Made by a program: the position numbers and the translations under genes. Source: Piliocolobus tephrosceles (lineage: Eukaryota > Chordata > Mammalia > Primates > Cercopithecidae). From it: 64,000 nt of DNA. How positions within the stretch are numbered: the stretch's first letter is position 1; every line of letters starts with the position of its first letter. The stretch spans positions 66,898,627 to 66,962,626 of the forward strand of contig NC_045446.1 in assembly GCF_002776525.5 (NCBI RefSeq), written 5' to 3'. The notes below the pieces were generated by a model that worked only from the letters and a program-made list of their open reading frames with translations, did not search any database and was not told the DNA's origin. Below are positions 50,069 through 59,790 of this stretch, in pieces.

Positions 50069-50083
50069 TGGCTCTCTTTCTAG
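50069..50083 (+). promoter_or_regulatory. TSKU: Splice acceptor of the TSKU coding exon
   Basis: A pyrimidine-rich stretch (GGCTCTCTTTCTAG) ends in AG at 50082-50083, eight bases before the chosen ATG. This is a good 3' splice site. It makes the in-frame ATG at 50068 intronic in the spliced transcript, which fixes the start at 50092. The exact exon boundary is inferred, not shown by a transcript. Confidence 0.8.
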
Positions 50084-50091
50084 CCCCCACC

Positions 50092-51153
50092 ATGCTGTGG
50101 CCCCTGCTGCTTCTGCTGGCCGTGAGTGGGGCCCAAACAACCCGGCCATGCTTTCCCGGGTGCCAGTGCGAGGTGGAGACCTTCGGCCTTTTCGACAGCT
50201 TCAGCCTGACTCGGGTGGATTGCAGTGGCTTGGGCCCCCACATCATGCCAGTGCCCATCCCTCTGGACACAGCCCACTTGGACCTGTCCTCCAACCGGCT
50301 AGAGATGGTGAACGAGTCGGTGTTGGCGGGGCCAGGCTACACGACGCTGGCTGGCCTGGATCTCAGCCACAACCTGCTCACCAGCATCTCACCCACTGCC
50401 TTCTCCCGCCTTCGTTACCTGGAGTCGCTTGACCTCAGCCACAATGGCCTGACAGCCCTGCCAGCCGAGAGCTTCACCAGCTCACCCCTGAGTGACGTGA
50501 ACCTTAGCCACAACCAGCTCCGGGAGGTCTCAGTGTCTGCCTTCACGACCCACAGTCAGGGCCGGGCACTACACGTGGACCTCTCCCACAACCTCATTCA
50601 CCGCCTTGTGCCCCACCCCGCGAGGGCCGGCCTGCCTGCGCCCACCATTCAGAGCCTGAACCTGGCCTGGAACCGGCTCCATGCCGTGCCCGACCTCCAA
50701 GACTTGCCCCTGCGCTACCTGAGCCTGGATGGGAACCCTCTAGCTGTCATTGGTCCGGGTGCCTTCGCGGGGCTGGCAGGCCTTACACACCTGTCTCTGG
50801 CCAGCCTGCAGAGGCTCCCTGAGCTGGCGCCCTATGGCTTCCGTGAGCTACCGGGACTGCAGGTCCTGGACCTGTCGGGCAACCCCAAGCTCAACTGGGC
50901 AGGAGCTGAGGTGTTCTCAGGCCTGAGCTCCCTGCAGGAGCTGGACCTTTCGGGCACCAACCTGGTGCCCCTGCCTGAGGCGCTGCTTCTCCACCTCCCG
51001 GCACTGCAGAGTGTCAGCGTGGGCCAGGATGTGTGGTGCCGGCGCCTGGTGCGGGAGGGTGCCTACCCCCGGAGGCCTGGCTCCAGCCCCAAGGTGGCCC
51101 TACACTGCGTAGACACCCGGGAATCTGCTGCTAGGGGGCCCAACATCTTGTGA
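50092..51153 (+). CDS. TSKU: Tsukushi (TSKU), secreted small leucine-rich repeat protein, 353 aa
   Basis: The whole coding sequence lies in one exon. Residues 1-15 or so form a signal peptide with a run of leucines after MLWP. An N-terminal cysteine cluster follows at C20, C24, C26 and C44 (pattern C-x3-C-x-C-x17-C). About ten to eleven leucine-rich repeats run from residue 59 to 310, with the LxxLDLSxNxL core plainly repeated. The C-terminal cap has C316 and C339. N-glycosylation sequons are at about N74 (NES) and N137 (NLS). The start at 50092 was chosen because it gives the family length of 353 aa, sits in a CCCCCACCATG context, and lies just after a splice acceptor; an in-frame ATG at 50068 is upstream of that acceptor. 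The frame is open to TGA at 51151. Family knowledge: TSKU is an extracellular modulator of BMP/TGF-beta, Wnt/Frizzled and FGF signalling, also secreted by liver. No truncation or frameshift is seen. Identity is very likely. Confidence 0.97.
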   Translation: MLWPLLLLLAVSGAQTTRPCFPGCQCEVETFGLFDSFSLTRVDCSGLGPHIMPVPIPLDTAHLDLSSNRLEMVNESVLAGPGYTTLAGLDLSHNLLTSISPTAFSRLRYLESLDLSHNGLTALPAESFTSSPLSDVNLSHNQLREVSVSAFTTHSQGRALHVDLSHNLIHRLVPHPARAGLPAPTIQSLNLAWNRLHAVPDLQDLPLRYLSLDGNPLAVIGPGAFAGLAGLTHLSLASLQRLPELAPYGFRELPGLQVLDLSGNPKLNWAGAEVFSGLSSLQELDLSGTNLVPLPEALLLHLPALQSVSVGQDVWCRRLVREGAYPRRPGSSPKVALHCVDTRESAARGPNIL

Positions 51154-51679
51154 CGAATGGTGTGGCCCAGGGCCACATAGCAGACTGCTGTCCTGGGCTG
51201 CTTCCGGTCCCGAATGACTTATGTTCCATGTGCCAACACCAGTGGGGAGCCCGCAGGCCTATGTTGCAGCGTCACTGCAGGAGTTGTGGGCCTAGGAGAG
51301 GCTTTGGACCTGGGAGTCACACCTAGCAGCAAAGTCTCACCCCTTTGTCTACACTGCTCCCCCAAACCATGAGCAGAGGGACTTCGATGCCAAACCAGAC
51401 TCTGGTCCCCTCCTGCTTCCCTTCCCCACTTATCCCCCAAGTGCCTTCCCTCATGGCTGGGCCGGCCTGACCCGAGACGGGCAGAGGGTGGGTGGGACCC
51501 CCTGCTGCAAGGCAAAGTTCAGGTCCACTGGGCTGAGTGTCCCCTTGGGCCCGTGGCCCAGTCACTCAGGGGCATGAGTTTCTTTTCTAACATAGCCCTT
51601 TCTTTGCCATGAGGCCGTGAGACCCACTTCCTCCTTTTCTATTTCCCTAGAACCTTAATGGTAGAAGGAATTGCAAAGA

Positions 51680-51780
51680 ATCAAGTCCACCCTTCTCATG
51701 TGACAGATGGGGAAACTGAGGCCTTGAGAAGGAAAAAGGCTAGTCTGAGTTCCTAGGGGGCAGTGGCATGACTGGAGCAC
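51680..51780 (-). mobile_element. MIR fragment in the TSKU 3' UTR
   Basis: CATGTGACAGATGGGGAAAC and TGAGGCCTTGAGAAGG are the antisense MIR core. It would be part of the mature mRNA. Confidence 0.75.
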
Positions 51781-52603
51781 AGCCTCCTGCCTCCCAGCCG
51801 GGCCCATTGCACTTTCTTGTCTCCTCTAATAAGCCCCACCCTCCCCACCTGGGCTCCCCTTGCTGCCCTTGCCCATTCCCCATTAGCACAGGAGTAGCAG
51901 CAGCAGGACAGGCAAGAGCCTCACAAGTGGGACTCTGGGCCTGGTGACCAGCTGTGTGGCATGGGCTAGGTCACTCTGCCCTTCGGAGCCTCTGGAAGCT
52001 TTAGGGCACATTGGTTCCAGCCTAGCCAGTTTCTCACCCTGGGTTGGGGTCCCCCAGCATCCAGACTGGAAACCTACCCATTTTCCCCTGAGCATCCTCT
52101 AGATACTGCTCCAAGGAGTTGCTGCAGTTCTGGAGCCTCATCTGGCCGGGAGCTCCAAGGGGCCTCCTGGATTCAGTCCCCACTGGCCCTGAGTGCTACA
52201 GCCCTTGTCACCCTCCCAGGAATGCTGTGAAAGGAGGCAAGGTCTCCCCCACCCATGTCTATGCTCGACCCCCAGGGTAGCATCTCAGCTTCCAAACCCT
52301 GGGCTGTTTCCTTAGTCTTCATTTTATAAAAGTTGTTGCCTTTTTAATGGACTGTCACTTTCAACCCGCCTGCCCCACCCCTGCTGGCCGGGGATGGAGA
52401 CATGTCATTTGTAAAAGCAGAAAAAGGTTGCATTTGTTCACTTTTGTGATATTGTCCTGGGCCTGTGTTGCGGTGTTGGGGGAAGCTGGGCATCAGTGGC
52501 CACGTGGGCATCAGGGGCTGGCCCCACAGAGACCCCACAGGGCAGTGAGCTCTGTCTTCCCCCACCTGCTTAGCCCATCATCTATCTGACTGGTCCTTGA
52601 TTT

Positions 52604-52609
52604 AATAAA
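52604..52609 (+). terminator. TSKU: Polyadenylation signal AATAAA of TSKU
   Basis: A canonical AATAAA lies in TTTAATAAACATCC. About 12-20 bases later comes an A-run (CCTTAAAAAG) and then a T-rich stretch (TTCTTTGCTTC). This spacing is typical of a mammalian cleavage site, expected near 52620-52630. Confidence 0.85.
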
Positions 52610-52630
52610 CATCCTTAAAAAGTTCTTTGC

Positions 52631-54100
52631 TTCACTCAGCCAGCGTCCACTGGCAATCCCTGGGCTGGGCTCTGGGGCCACAAAGATGAATCAGGTTAGG
52701 CCGTGCCCTGGGCAGTTTGTTCTCCCTGAAAAGCCTGATAATCTCAGGATTAGGGGAGTAAGGTGACGTGAGGGAGGGAGTTCCTGCACCCTGCTCACCT
52801 CTCATCTCCCCCGGCCCTCCCCGCTGTTCCTGTCACCCCAACTCCAGCCATAGCCATGAGCATGCCAGGCGGCCCTTGCACACCTGTTCTCTTGCTCAGG
52901 TGTTACTATGGGACCTTGCCCTTGTCCTCACCCCTGTCTCTCAACCTCCTTCCCATCCAGTAGACCTAGTGCCTGCCGGTCCTCAGAAGCTTCCCGAGCC
53001 CCTCCCACCTCCCTCCTCTGAACTGCAAGAGTATTTTGTTCTTCCTTGGCGCTTCAGCTGCTATGGTACCCCAGCTCCTGTTTGCACACTTCCACTGACA
53101 GAGATCAGGCTTGCAGCTCATCTGGGTGGCTCTGCTGTCACCAAGTTCTTCTAACTGGTCGGTCTACAGGGAATGTCTACCATCATCACCAATGTCAGGT
53201 TTTTCCTGATACCTACTCTGTGCCCAGAACATTCAGGCCATATGCACTGGTAGGGAGCTTGCCCATCTTGTAATCAGGCCTCCCCAGGGAGAAGTATCAA
53301 CCTGAGGCCCTGGGTCCGAGGCTGGCACCCAGCGGTCAAGGTAGGAAAGGGCTGAGGCATGGCGCAGGGCGGTGTGGGGGAGAGGGAGGTCAGGGTGAGA
53401 CTCCGGGCCCCCACAGTCCTCCTGTTCTACACCTCCCCCACATTTCCTGGGACAAGAGAGGCTTCAGATGGAGGTGGGGATCACGGTACTTTCAGCCACT
53501 GGGTCGGGGTTTTCCCAAGTCCCCGCTTGAGGAAGGAGTCCTTGAGGGAGGGCCATGGAACAAAAAGGCCTTAAACACAGGGCCAAAGTGTGCGGAGGCA
53601 GCGAAGGGAAGGAGGGGGCTGCTGCGGCAATCAGTTCTGGAGCAGGTCACCTCCGCGTGAGCTGCAGCTTCCTCCTCTGCAAAACGGGGCAGGGTGAAGG
53701 CCCAGTGAGAGCATGGGCGTGGATGCCATCACGCTGGGCGGGCTCGTCCTTCCCGGTGGGGAACCTGCCCTGCACCCTGCAACCCTGGCCTCCTGCCAGC
53801 CATAAGGAGAGTGGAAGCCCCGGCAGGCCTAGCCGACCCGGGAGTCCCCGCGCCCCTCCTTCCCCTTGCGGAGACTCCCGGCCCGCAGCGCCATCTCGTG
53901 CTCACGCATGGCCAGACACCCCAGGGCCAGGAGCCAGGCCCAGGGCGGCTGCAGAACAAAGTGAGCTGCGCTGTTTGCTTTATGAGGCCAGTCCCTCCAC
54001 GCCTGCCGGACTACCCTCGCCCTGCCTTACTCCACCCTTCAGGAGCCCTGGTGCTCAGGGCGAGGGCCTTCGAATCTTACACAATCAGGAAAATTAGTGC
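52631..54100. other. Downstream flank of TSKU, no gene recognised
   Basis: Unique-looking DNA with a moderately GC-rich segment at about 53650-53960. No exon, RNA gene or transposon is supported. Confidence 0.45.
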
Positions 54101-54225
54101 AAAGAATCCGTTTTGGAATTCACAGAAAAGGGTTGAAATCTTGGGTTCATCACTAACCAGTTGTGTGATTTTTGACCAGGTCACTTCACTTCTCTGAACC
54201 TGGAAAATAGGGATGAAAATATCCC
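54101..54225 (+). mobile_element. MIR fragment
   Basis: Contains AGTTGTGTGATTTTTGACCA then TTCTCTGAACCTGGAAAATAG, in MIR sense order. Confidence 0.7.
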
Positions 54226-54231
54226 CCTCAA

Positions 54232-54612
54232 GGCCGGGCACGATGGCTCCTGCCTGTAATCCGAGCACTTTGGGAGGCTGAGGCAGGAGGATCGCTTGAG
54301 CTCAGGAATTCAAAACTAAGACTAGCCTGCGCAACATAATTTAAAAATTTAAAAATTAACCGGGCATGGTGACGCCTGTAGTCCCAGCTACTTGGGAGGC
54401 TAAAGTGGGAGGATGGCTTGAACCTGGGAGGCTGGGCGACAGAGCTAGACCCTGTTTAAAAAAAAAAGAAAAGAAAAGAAAAGAGAAAAAGAAAGAGAAA
54501 CAAAGAAAGAGGAAATATCTCCTTGATCCTGGGAGGTTGAGGCTTCAGTGAGCTGAGATTGTGCCACTGCACTCCAGCCTGAGTGACAGAGCTAGACCCT
54601 GAAAAAAAAAGG
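54232..54612 (+). mobile_element. Alu with a rearranged right arm
   Basis: The body is at 54232-54455, with an A/GAAA-rich segment to about 54515 and a second right-arm segment at about 54528-54600. GACAGAGCTAGACCCTG occurs at the end of both, so the right arm is partly duplicated and the first copy has lost its middle. Confidence 0.88.
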
Positions 54613-54704
54613 AAGGGAGGGAGGAAGGGTGGGAGGGAGAGAGAAAGGAAGGAAGGAAGGAAGGAAGGAAGGAAGGAAGGAAGGAAGGAAGGAAGGAAGG
54701 AAGG
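54613..54704. repeat. GGAA microsatellite (14 perfect units)
   Basis: It grew out of the A tail of the preceding Alu. After an impure GGAAGGGAGG start, 14 uninterrupted GGAA units run from 54647 to 54702. Confidence 0.97.
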
Positions 54705-54834
54705 GAAAACAGCTCCCTCCACAGGACTGTATGAAGAAGAAATGAAGTAACATTTGTAGAGAACCAAGTACTGTGCCTGGCACAAAATGACAGCCTGTAA
54801 GTGCTCTTTCCTGCCCTCATCCAGCTTCATAGAG

Positions 54835-54949
54835 CCTCCCGAGTAGCTGGGACTACAGGCTTGTGTCACCATGCTCAGCTAATATTTTATTTTTTAGTAG
54901 ACAAGATCTCGTTTTGTTGCCCAGGCTGGTCTTGAACTCCTGAGCTCAA
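54835..54949 (-). repeat. 115-bp Alu-derived insertion with 10-bp direct repeats
   Basis: An internal antisense Alu segment without Alu ends or tail is flanked by perfect CTTCATAGAG at 54825-54834 and 54950-54959. It aligns without gaps to 56936-57050 with 8 differences in 115 positions, sharing odd variants such as AATATTTTATTTTTTAG. Confidence 0.85.
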
Positions 54950-54959
54950 CTTCATAGAG

Positions 54960-56133
54960 TTATGAAGTAGATTACAGAGCCATGTAGTCTGAGTCCGTTT
55001 TTTATAACTGTCACTCAGAACTGAAGAATTTTGTAAAGTTCTGGGACTGTAGAATCACAGAACAACACCTGGTAATCCACAGGGTCATGAAGAAGGTACT
55101 CACCGTCAGCTGTGGCCCAGCTCGCCATCCTGGGTCAGCAGGGTCACCAGTCTCTTTATGCCTTTCATAGTAATGCAGCGGCCAGCTATGGTTATGTGTT
55201 CCTCATGCTTTGGGTACATGCCGTCATCTCCTCACAACTGCACCAGGTTTTTTGTCACTATACAGATGAAGAAACCAGCATAGGCCAGGCTTTATCTGTC
55301 AGATGGCAATTCTGACATTCTTCCTTGTCCGACCCCAGGGGCTGGGCCAGCTGTGTAAACCCCATGAATCAGAGAGGGTAGAGGTGCCCTGAGAGACCAG
55401 AGAGCACTGGGATTCCATTGCTTTTTCATTTTCAAATAAATTGGAGAAGTTAATGCAGTTCTACATAGCTCCAATCAGACTGTTGATTCTAGATCTTAGA
55501 GTATAAAAAGCCGAAGTTCAAAGTTAAAGTCCTTTCTCTCCTGGCCCCTTTTCACAGATGGGGAAACTGAGGCCCAGAGATGAGTAAGTTGCCATGGTCC
55601 ATGGCCAGGATTCTGTGCTTCAGAACTGCCTGTGTGATTTGTGGGACCCAGTATAAAATGAAAATGTGGGGCCCCTTGTTCGAAGTTATTAGGATTTCAA
55701 GATGACAAGAACAGAGCATTAAACCAAGCACAGGATCCTTCCATGGTTTCACTGCCCAAGAAGCCAGCCCTGCTGCGATTTGATTATCTCATTTCTAGAG
55801 GAGGGGCAAATACCCAGACAGTGTTGGTCAGGATGGCAGAAGAGAGTAGGTGTGGATTTGTGTGTAATCCAATCCCTCTGTAGTTCAGGGAGCCAATGAG
55901 ACTCTTCCAAATTCAGAAATGTCCCTCTGTTGTTATCACACGACCCCCTGGTTTCCCCAAATTGCCATGGCCAAAAGGCTTTCAGAGGGGAAAGGCGGCT
56001 AAAGAGGTAGATTCTACCATCCAGCTGCCACCAAACCCCCTCATGAGCTGTTTTTCTGGACTGCCAGGAATATGGCAGGCAGAGGCCTACCCCTTACTCA
56101 CTTTATGTGCTTACAGAATTTAAAGTCCACCAG
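54960..56133. other. No gene recognised; MIR pieces
   Basis: MIR-like antisense pieces lie near 55190-55295 and 55545-55600. The rest looks unique. Confidence 0.45.
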
Positions 56134-56475
56134 TGCTAATGCCCACGCATACCTAGTCTCCACCAAGGGCAATGTCTATGATAACAGAGGTCATCATAGG
56201 CTAATAGGACCTTGCCCATCAATGTTCAGTGTTCCTTGTTGACTAATGTTCACCAGACTGCAAATGTGGGTTGATATCTAATGTTTATCATATGAATGAT
56301 AGCTTCCACCAATGACCAATATCCACAAAGGGAAAATGTCTGTTGGAGGCAGTGTCCACTGTATATCAGTGCCCAGTGTTCACTGGTACTAACTGCAATT
56401 ATACTTGCTCTGTGCATCAATACCCAATGTCAGTCCATAGCTCAGCTTCTAACGACAGCAAATGTCTATCCAGTT
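56134..56475 (+). repeat. Degenerate ATGTYYA-rich repeat field
   Basis: At least eleven copies of a loose (A/G)ATGTYYA or GTGTYCAC motif occur in about 340 bp, for example near 56172, 56222, 56246, 56281, 56336, 56352, 56376, 56427 and 56462. The spacing is uneven. I cannot assign a known repeat family. Confidence 0.5.
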
Positions 56476-56692
56476 AAGTCACATGCCCTGTGTTTATTCT
56501 TCTCTTTATTTATTTAAGTACTAGTGGTTCTGTCTACAGGGATTATTGTGTTTGTTGAGCTTAGAGGGAAATTCCTGTGTGTTTATTCTTTAGTTCCCGA
56601 AGCTATTTATTATTTTCTTTTGCATATCCATTAGATAGTCAAAGTGTTCTGAACTGGAGGTACAAACACATTTATGTTTCTTTTTGCCTGCC

Positions 56693-56830
56693 TTCCTTCC
56701 TTCCTTCCTTCCTTCCTTCCTTCCTTCCTTCCTTCCTTCCTTTCTTCCCTCCCTCCCTTCCTCTCTCCCTCCCTTCCCTCCTTCCCTCCTTCCCTCCTTC
56801 CTTCCTTCCGCCCTTCCCTCCTTCCTTCTT
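56693..56830. repeat. TTCC microsatellite (12 perfect units) and CCTT-rich DNA
   Basis: TTCC runs without break from 56693 to 56740 (12 units), then impure CCCTCCTT-type sequence to about 56830. It lies between the left target duplication and the body of an antisense Alu, so it is the mutated poly(A) tail of that Alu. Confidence 0.97.
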
Positions 56831-57114
56831 TTTCTTTTTTCAGGCTCTCATTCTGTCACCCAGGCTGGAGTGCAGTGGTGTGATCATAGCTCACTGTAGC
56901 CAATCTCCCTTGCACAAGTAAGCCTCCTGCCTCAGCCTCCCGAGTAACTGGGACTATGGGCTTTCATCACCATGCTCAGCTAATATTTTATTTTTTAGTA
57001 GACAAGGTCTCGTTTTGTTGCCTAGGCTGGTCTTGAACTCCTGAGCTCAAGAAATCCTCCCACCTCAGCCTCCCAAAGTATTGAGATTACATATGTGAGC
57101 CACTGTGCCCTGCC
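56831..57114 (-). mobile_element. Alu (old, J-like), antisense
   Basis: CACCCAGGCTGGAGTGCAGT through GAGCCACTGTGCCCTGCC. The target duplication ATGTTTCTTT is perfect at 56674-56683 and 57115-57124, including the TTCC-expanded tail. Confidence 0.95.
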
Positions 57115-57157
57115 ATGTTTCTTTATATATGCACATATGTATATGTAACATATAAAT

Positions 57158-57223
57158 AATTGCATATATGACACAGGAAGACACAGAAATAATTATATAC
57201 ATGATACAGGAAGACACAGAAAA
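57158..57223. repeat. 33-bp tandem duplication
   Basis: Units 57158-57190 and 57191-57223 share ACAGGAAGACACAGAAA and matching AT-rich starts. Confidence 0.9.
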
Positions 57224-58376
57224 AGAGAAACTAGTCTTTTACCAGAAGTATCAACTCAGGAACAATTTTCTAATTAGCTGAGCCTCAGAAGCAACAGCTT
57301 TTCCAAAGTGAAGTGATGAATGGAGGTGCCAGCCCTCTTGCTCAGGTTAAGAAAGGCAAAGAGCCCAGCTTTTGGCTGTAAAAAGCCAGGTTCCCTAATC
57401 AGGTGAAGGCCTGAGGCAGGGACTCCTTAGGGCAGTGTAACTAGTAGCCAAGGCACAGGCTCCAAAAGGAGGTTGCTTGGGCCCAAGTCTGGCCCTGCCA
57501 CTCACAGCTGGGTGTCCCGGGGTGAGCTGCTCAGCCGCTCGTTTACCCTCAGTTCCACATCTGAAATGGAGGTCTAGTAGCTACACCTCACAGGGCAGTG
57601 GTTGAAAATAAGCTAATGCTCCTAAAACCCTGAGAAGAGTGCTCTGTGTATGATAAGTGTTCAGAGACATCACATGATTTATTTGTTTTGAAAATTCTTC
57701 TTTTAGTCAAACTTATAAGTTTTCTGTGGCTCAAGATATTCTCAACCAGGGTTTCTTTAGTGGCCATCATCTCCCAGAGGGTGATATCATGGAAGCTGTT
57801 ATGCTTAGGAATTTGTTTAAAAAGACGTCCTACCCTGTGCCCCAGTACATTTCAACACCACCCAGCCACACAGCCGCCTTCTGGCCTAACACTCTTAAAG
57901 ACACAGTGCTTAGGAAATGCCCTCATGCCCCTTTCCTGAGGCAGGTTTGCCACTGTTTCCCCAGGCCTGCATCACAGATGGCAGTCACTGACCTGCTGTG
58001 ATTTGAGAGATGGAGAGAAAAACCTTCCACTCTTTTTACTCTCCCTAATAGCCTCAGTCTCCACCTTCAGTTCCAGCATTTCCCTTTGGCTTAAGCTATG
58101 ATTGTTGTCCAAGACCTCTCCTAGATAGGCAAGGACGCAGGATACCAAGAGTGTGATGAGGGGATAGAGATGAGATATCTGGGTTGGATGCGGGAGTGGG
58201 GCATTTTCTAACTAATGGAGTGCAAGAGGTACTTGAGCATGCTCTCAAAATGTGTTATACCCTAAAAAATGTTTTTAAGGTAGTGTGTTGATATAACAGT
58301 TGTTAAGACCATGATGCTAGAGGCAAGACTGTGAGATCCATAGAGAAGGTAGTTGAAGGGTAGGGCGTTTTATTCA
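57224..58376. other. No gene recognised; one MIR
   Basis: A sense MIR is at about 57480-57660 (TCAGTTCCACATCTGAAATG). The rest looks unique. Confidence 0.45.
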
Positions 58377-58767
58377 CATATATGCTGCCTTCTCCACCAA
58401 CTGATGTGATATCCTTTTCTATTCACGACTCCAGTGAACCCACACCTCTGAGGATTTACACCATTGTATTTGTACTCCTCTTGAGTCTGGGCTGGAATGT
58501 GACTTTAATCAGTGCAATGCAGAAGTGGTTCAGTGCCAGTTCTAAGACTACAAACAGAAAGAAAAGTTCAAACTTCCAATATCCCAGCAGACTTCAGGCC
58601 CCAGCTGTGCCACCAGCTTCACGCTCATGAGTGACCACAACAAACCCAGCCGAACCAACCAGCCCAGCCCAGCCCTGGTTGCAGAGTCATGAGTAAATAA
58701 AATGATTGCTGTTCTAAGCCTTCGTGCTTTGCAGTGGTTTCTTATAAGGCAATAGATGACTGAAACA
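58377..58767 (+). mobile_element. ERVL/MaLR-like LTR, probable
   Basis: Ends with AATGATTGCTGTTCTAAGCC, TTGCAGTGGTTTCTTATAAG and AATAGATGACTGAAACAG, the usual 3' end of an old ERVL-type LTR. It contains CCAGCCGAACCAACCAGCCC and TCTGGGCTGGAATGTGACTT. The left boundary is uncertain and no partner was found. Confidence 0.65.
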
Positions 58768-59171
58768 GCAAAAGCCACAGCCTCCACCTCCCCCAGCCAC
58801 ATTTCCCCTCTCCTCCCTACATGCTAACCTCGCTGGAGCCCTGGGACATGGGCAGCTGAAGATGCAGAAAAGATGCCAAATGAAAAATCCACCCTCCTTG
58901 ACGACAGCCCAGTTGAGGGGAGCAGGCAGAGAGGGGCGGTTGAAGGAAGCACGCTGCCTGGTGTTTGAAAGCGTATGAGGGGCTGCTCTGAGCACATCTC
59001 CTTACATTCTTGTCTCAAGACCACCCAGCAGGCAGGGCCCCTCCTGGTAACCTCACACGCTCCTCCCGTACTCCTCCCCAGTCCCTGGACAGACCCACCT
59101 CTCCCTCTTAGACTCTCCATGGGTCCCTTCTCCCCACCTGCTGCTGGGATCAGGAAGAATAAAGACCTGAA
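58768..59171. other. No gene recognised
   Basis: Unique-looking DNA between the LTR and the paired Alus. Confidence 0.4.
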
Positions 59172-59183
59172 CTCACTGTCTTA

Positions 59184-59498
59184 TTTGTTGTTGTTGTTGT
59201 TTTTGTTTGTTTGTTTTTTGAGATGGAGTCTCGCTCTGGCACCAGGCTGGAATGCAGTGGTGCAATCTCGGCTCACTGCAACCTCCGCCTCCTGGGTTCA
59301 AGCAATTCTCCTGCCTCAGCCTCCTGAGTAGCTGGGACTACAGGCACATGCCACCATGCCCAGCTAATTTTTGTATTTTTAGTAGAGATGGGGTTTCACC
59401 ATTTTGGCCAGGATGGTCTCGATCTCTTGACCTCATGATCCACTGCCCTAAGCCTCCCAAAGTGCTGCGATTATACGTGTGAGCCACCGCGCGTGGTC
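59184..59498 (-). mobile_element. Alu, antisense, first of a tandem pair
   Basis: (TTG)n start, TTTTTTGAGATGGAGTCTCG, full dimer to GAGCCACCGCGCGTGGTC. Confidence 0.96.
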
Positions 59499-59790
59499 TT
59501 TTTTTTTTTTTTTTTTTAAACAGAGTTTACTCTTGTTTCCCAGAGTGCAATGGCATGATTTCAGCCCACTGCAACCTCCGCCTCCCGGGTTCAAGCGATT
59601 CCCCTGTCTTAGCCTCGCAAGTAGCTGACATTACAGGCACCCACCACCACACCTGGCTATTTCCGTATTTTTAGTAGAGACAGGGTTTCACCATGTTGGC
59701 CAGGCTTGTCTCGAATTCCTGACTTCAGGTGATCTGCCCGCCTCGGCCTCCCAAAGTGCTGGGATTACAGGCATGAGCCACCATGCCCGG
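59499..59790 (-). mobile_element. Alu, antisense, second of a tandem pair
   Basis: Nineteen T at 59499-59517, then a somewhat shortened left arm and full right arm to GAGCCACCATGCCCGG. CTCACTGTC at 59172-59180 and 59791-59799 flanks the pair as a unit. Confidence 0.95.

Larger units (their letters stand above)
51154..52622 (+). other. TSKU: TSKU 3' untranslated region
   Basis: About 1.47 kb runs from the stop codon to the inferred cleavage site after the AATAAA at 52604. It contains no convincing further coding sequence. An antisense MIR fragment with the ATGGGGAAACTGAGG core lies near 51685-51780. The T-rich stretch near 52315-52350 and the downstream segment to 52600 are unique-looking. 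Extent is inferred from the poly(A) signal. Confidence 0.85.

Noticed and set aside
50068..50091. Longer TSKU start at 50068
   Set aside because: The ATG precedes the splice acceptor at 50082-50083, and 50092 gives the family length and a proper signal peptide.
54545..54820. Repetitive PSFLPSFLPSF-type open frames (also 56.6 and 61.5 kb)
   Set aside because: They are translations of TTCC/GGAA microsatellites.
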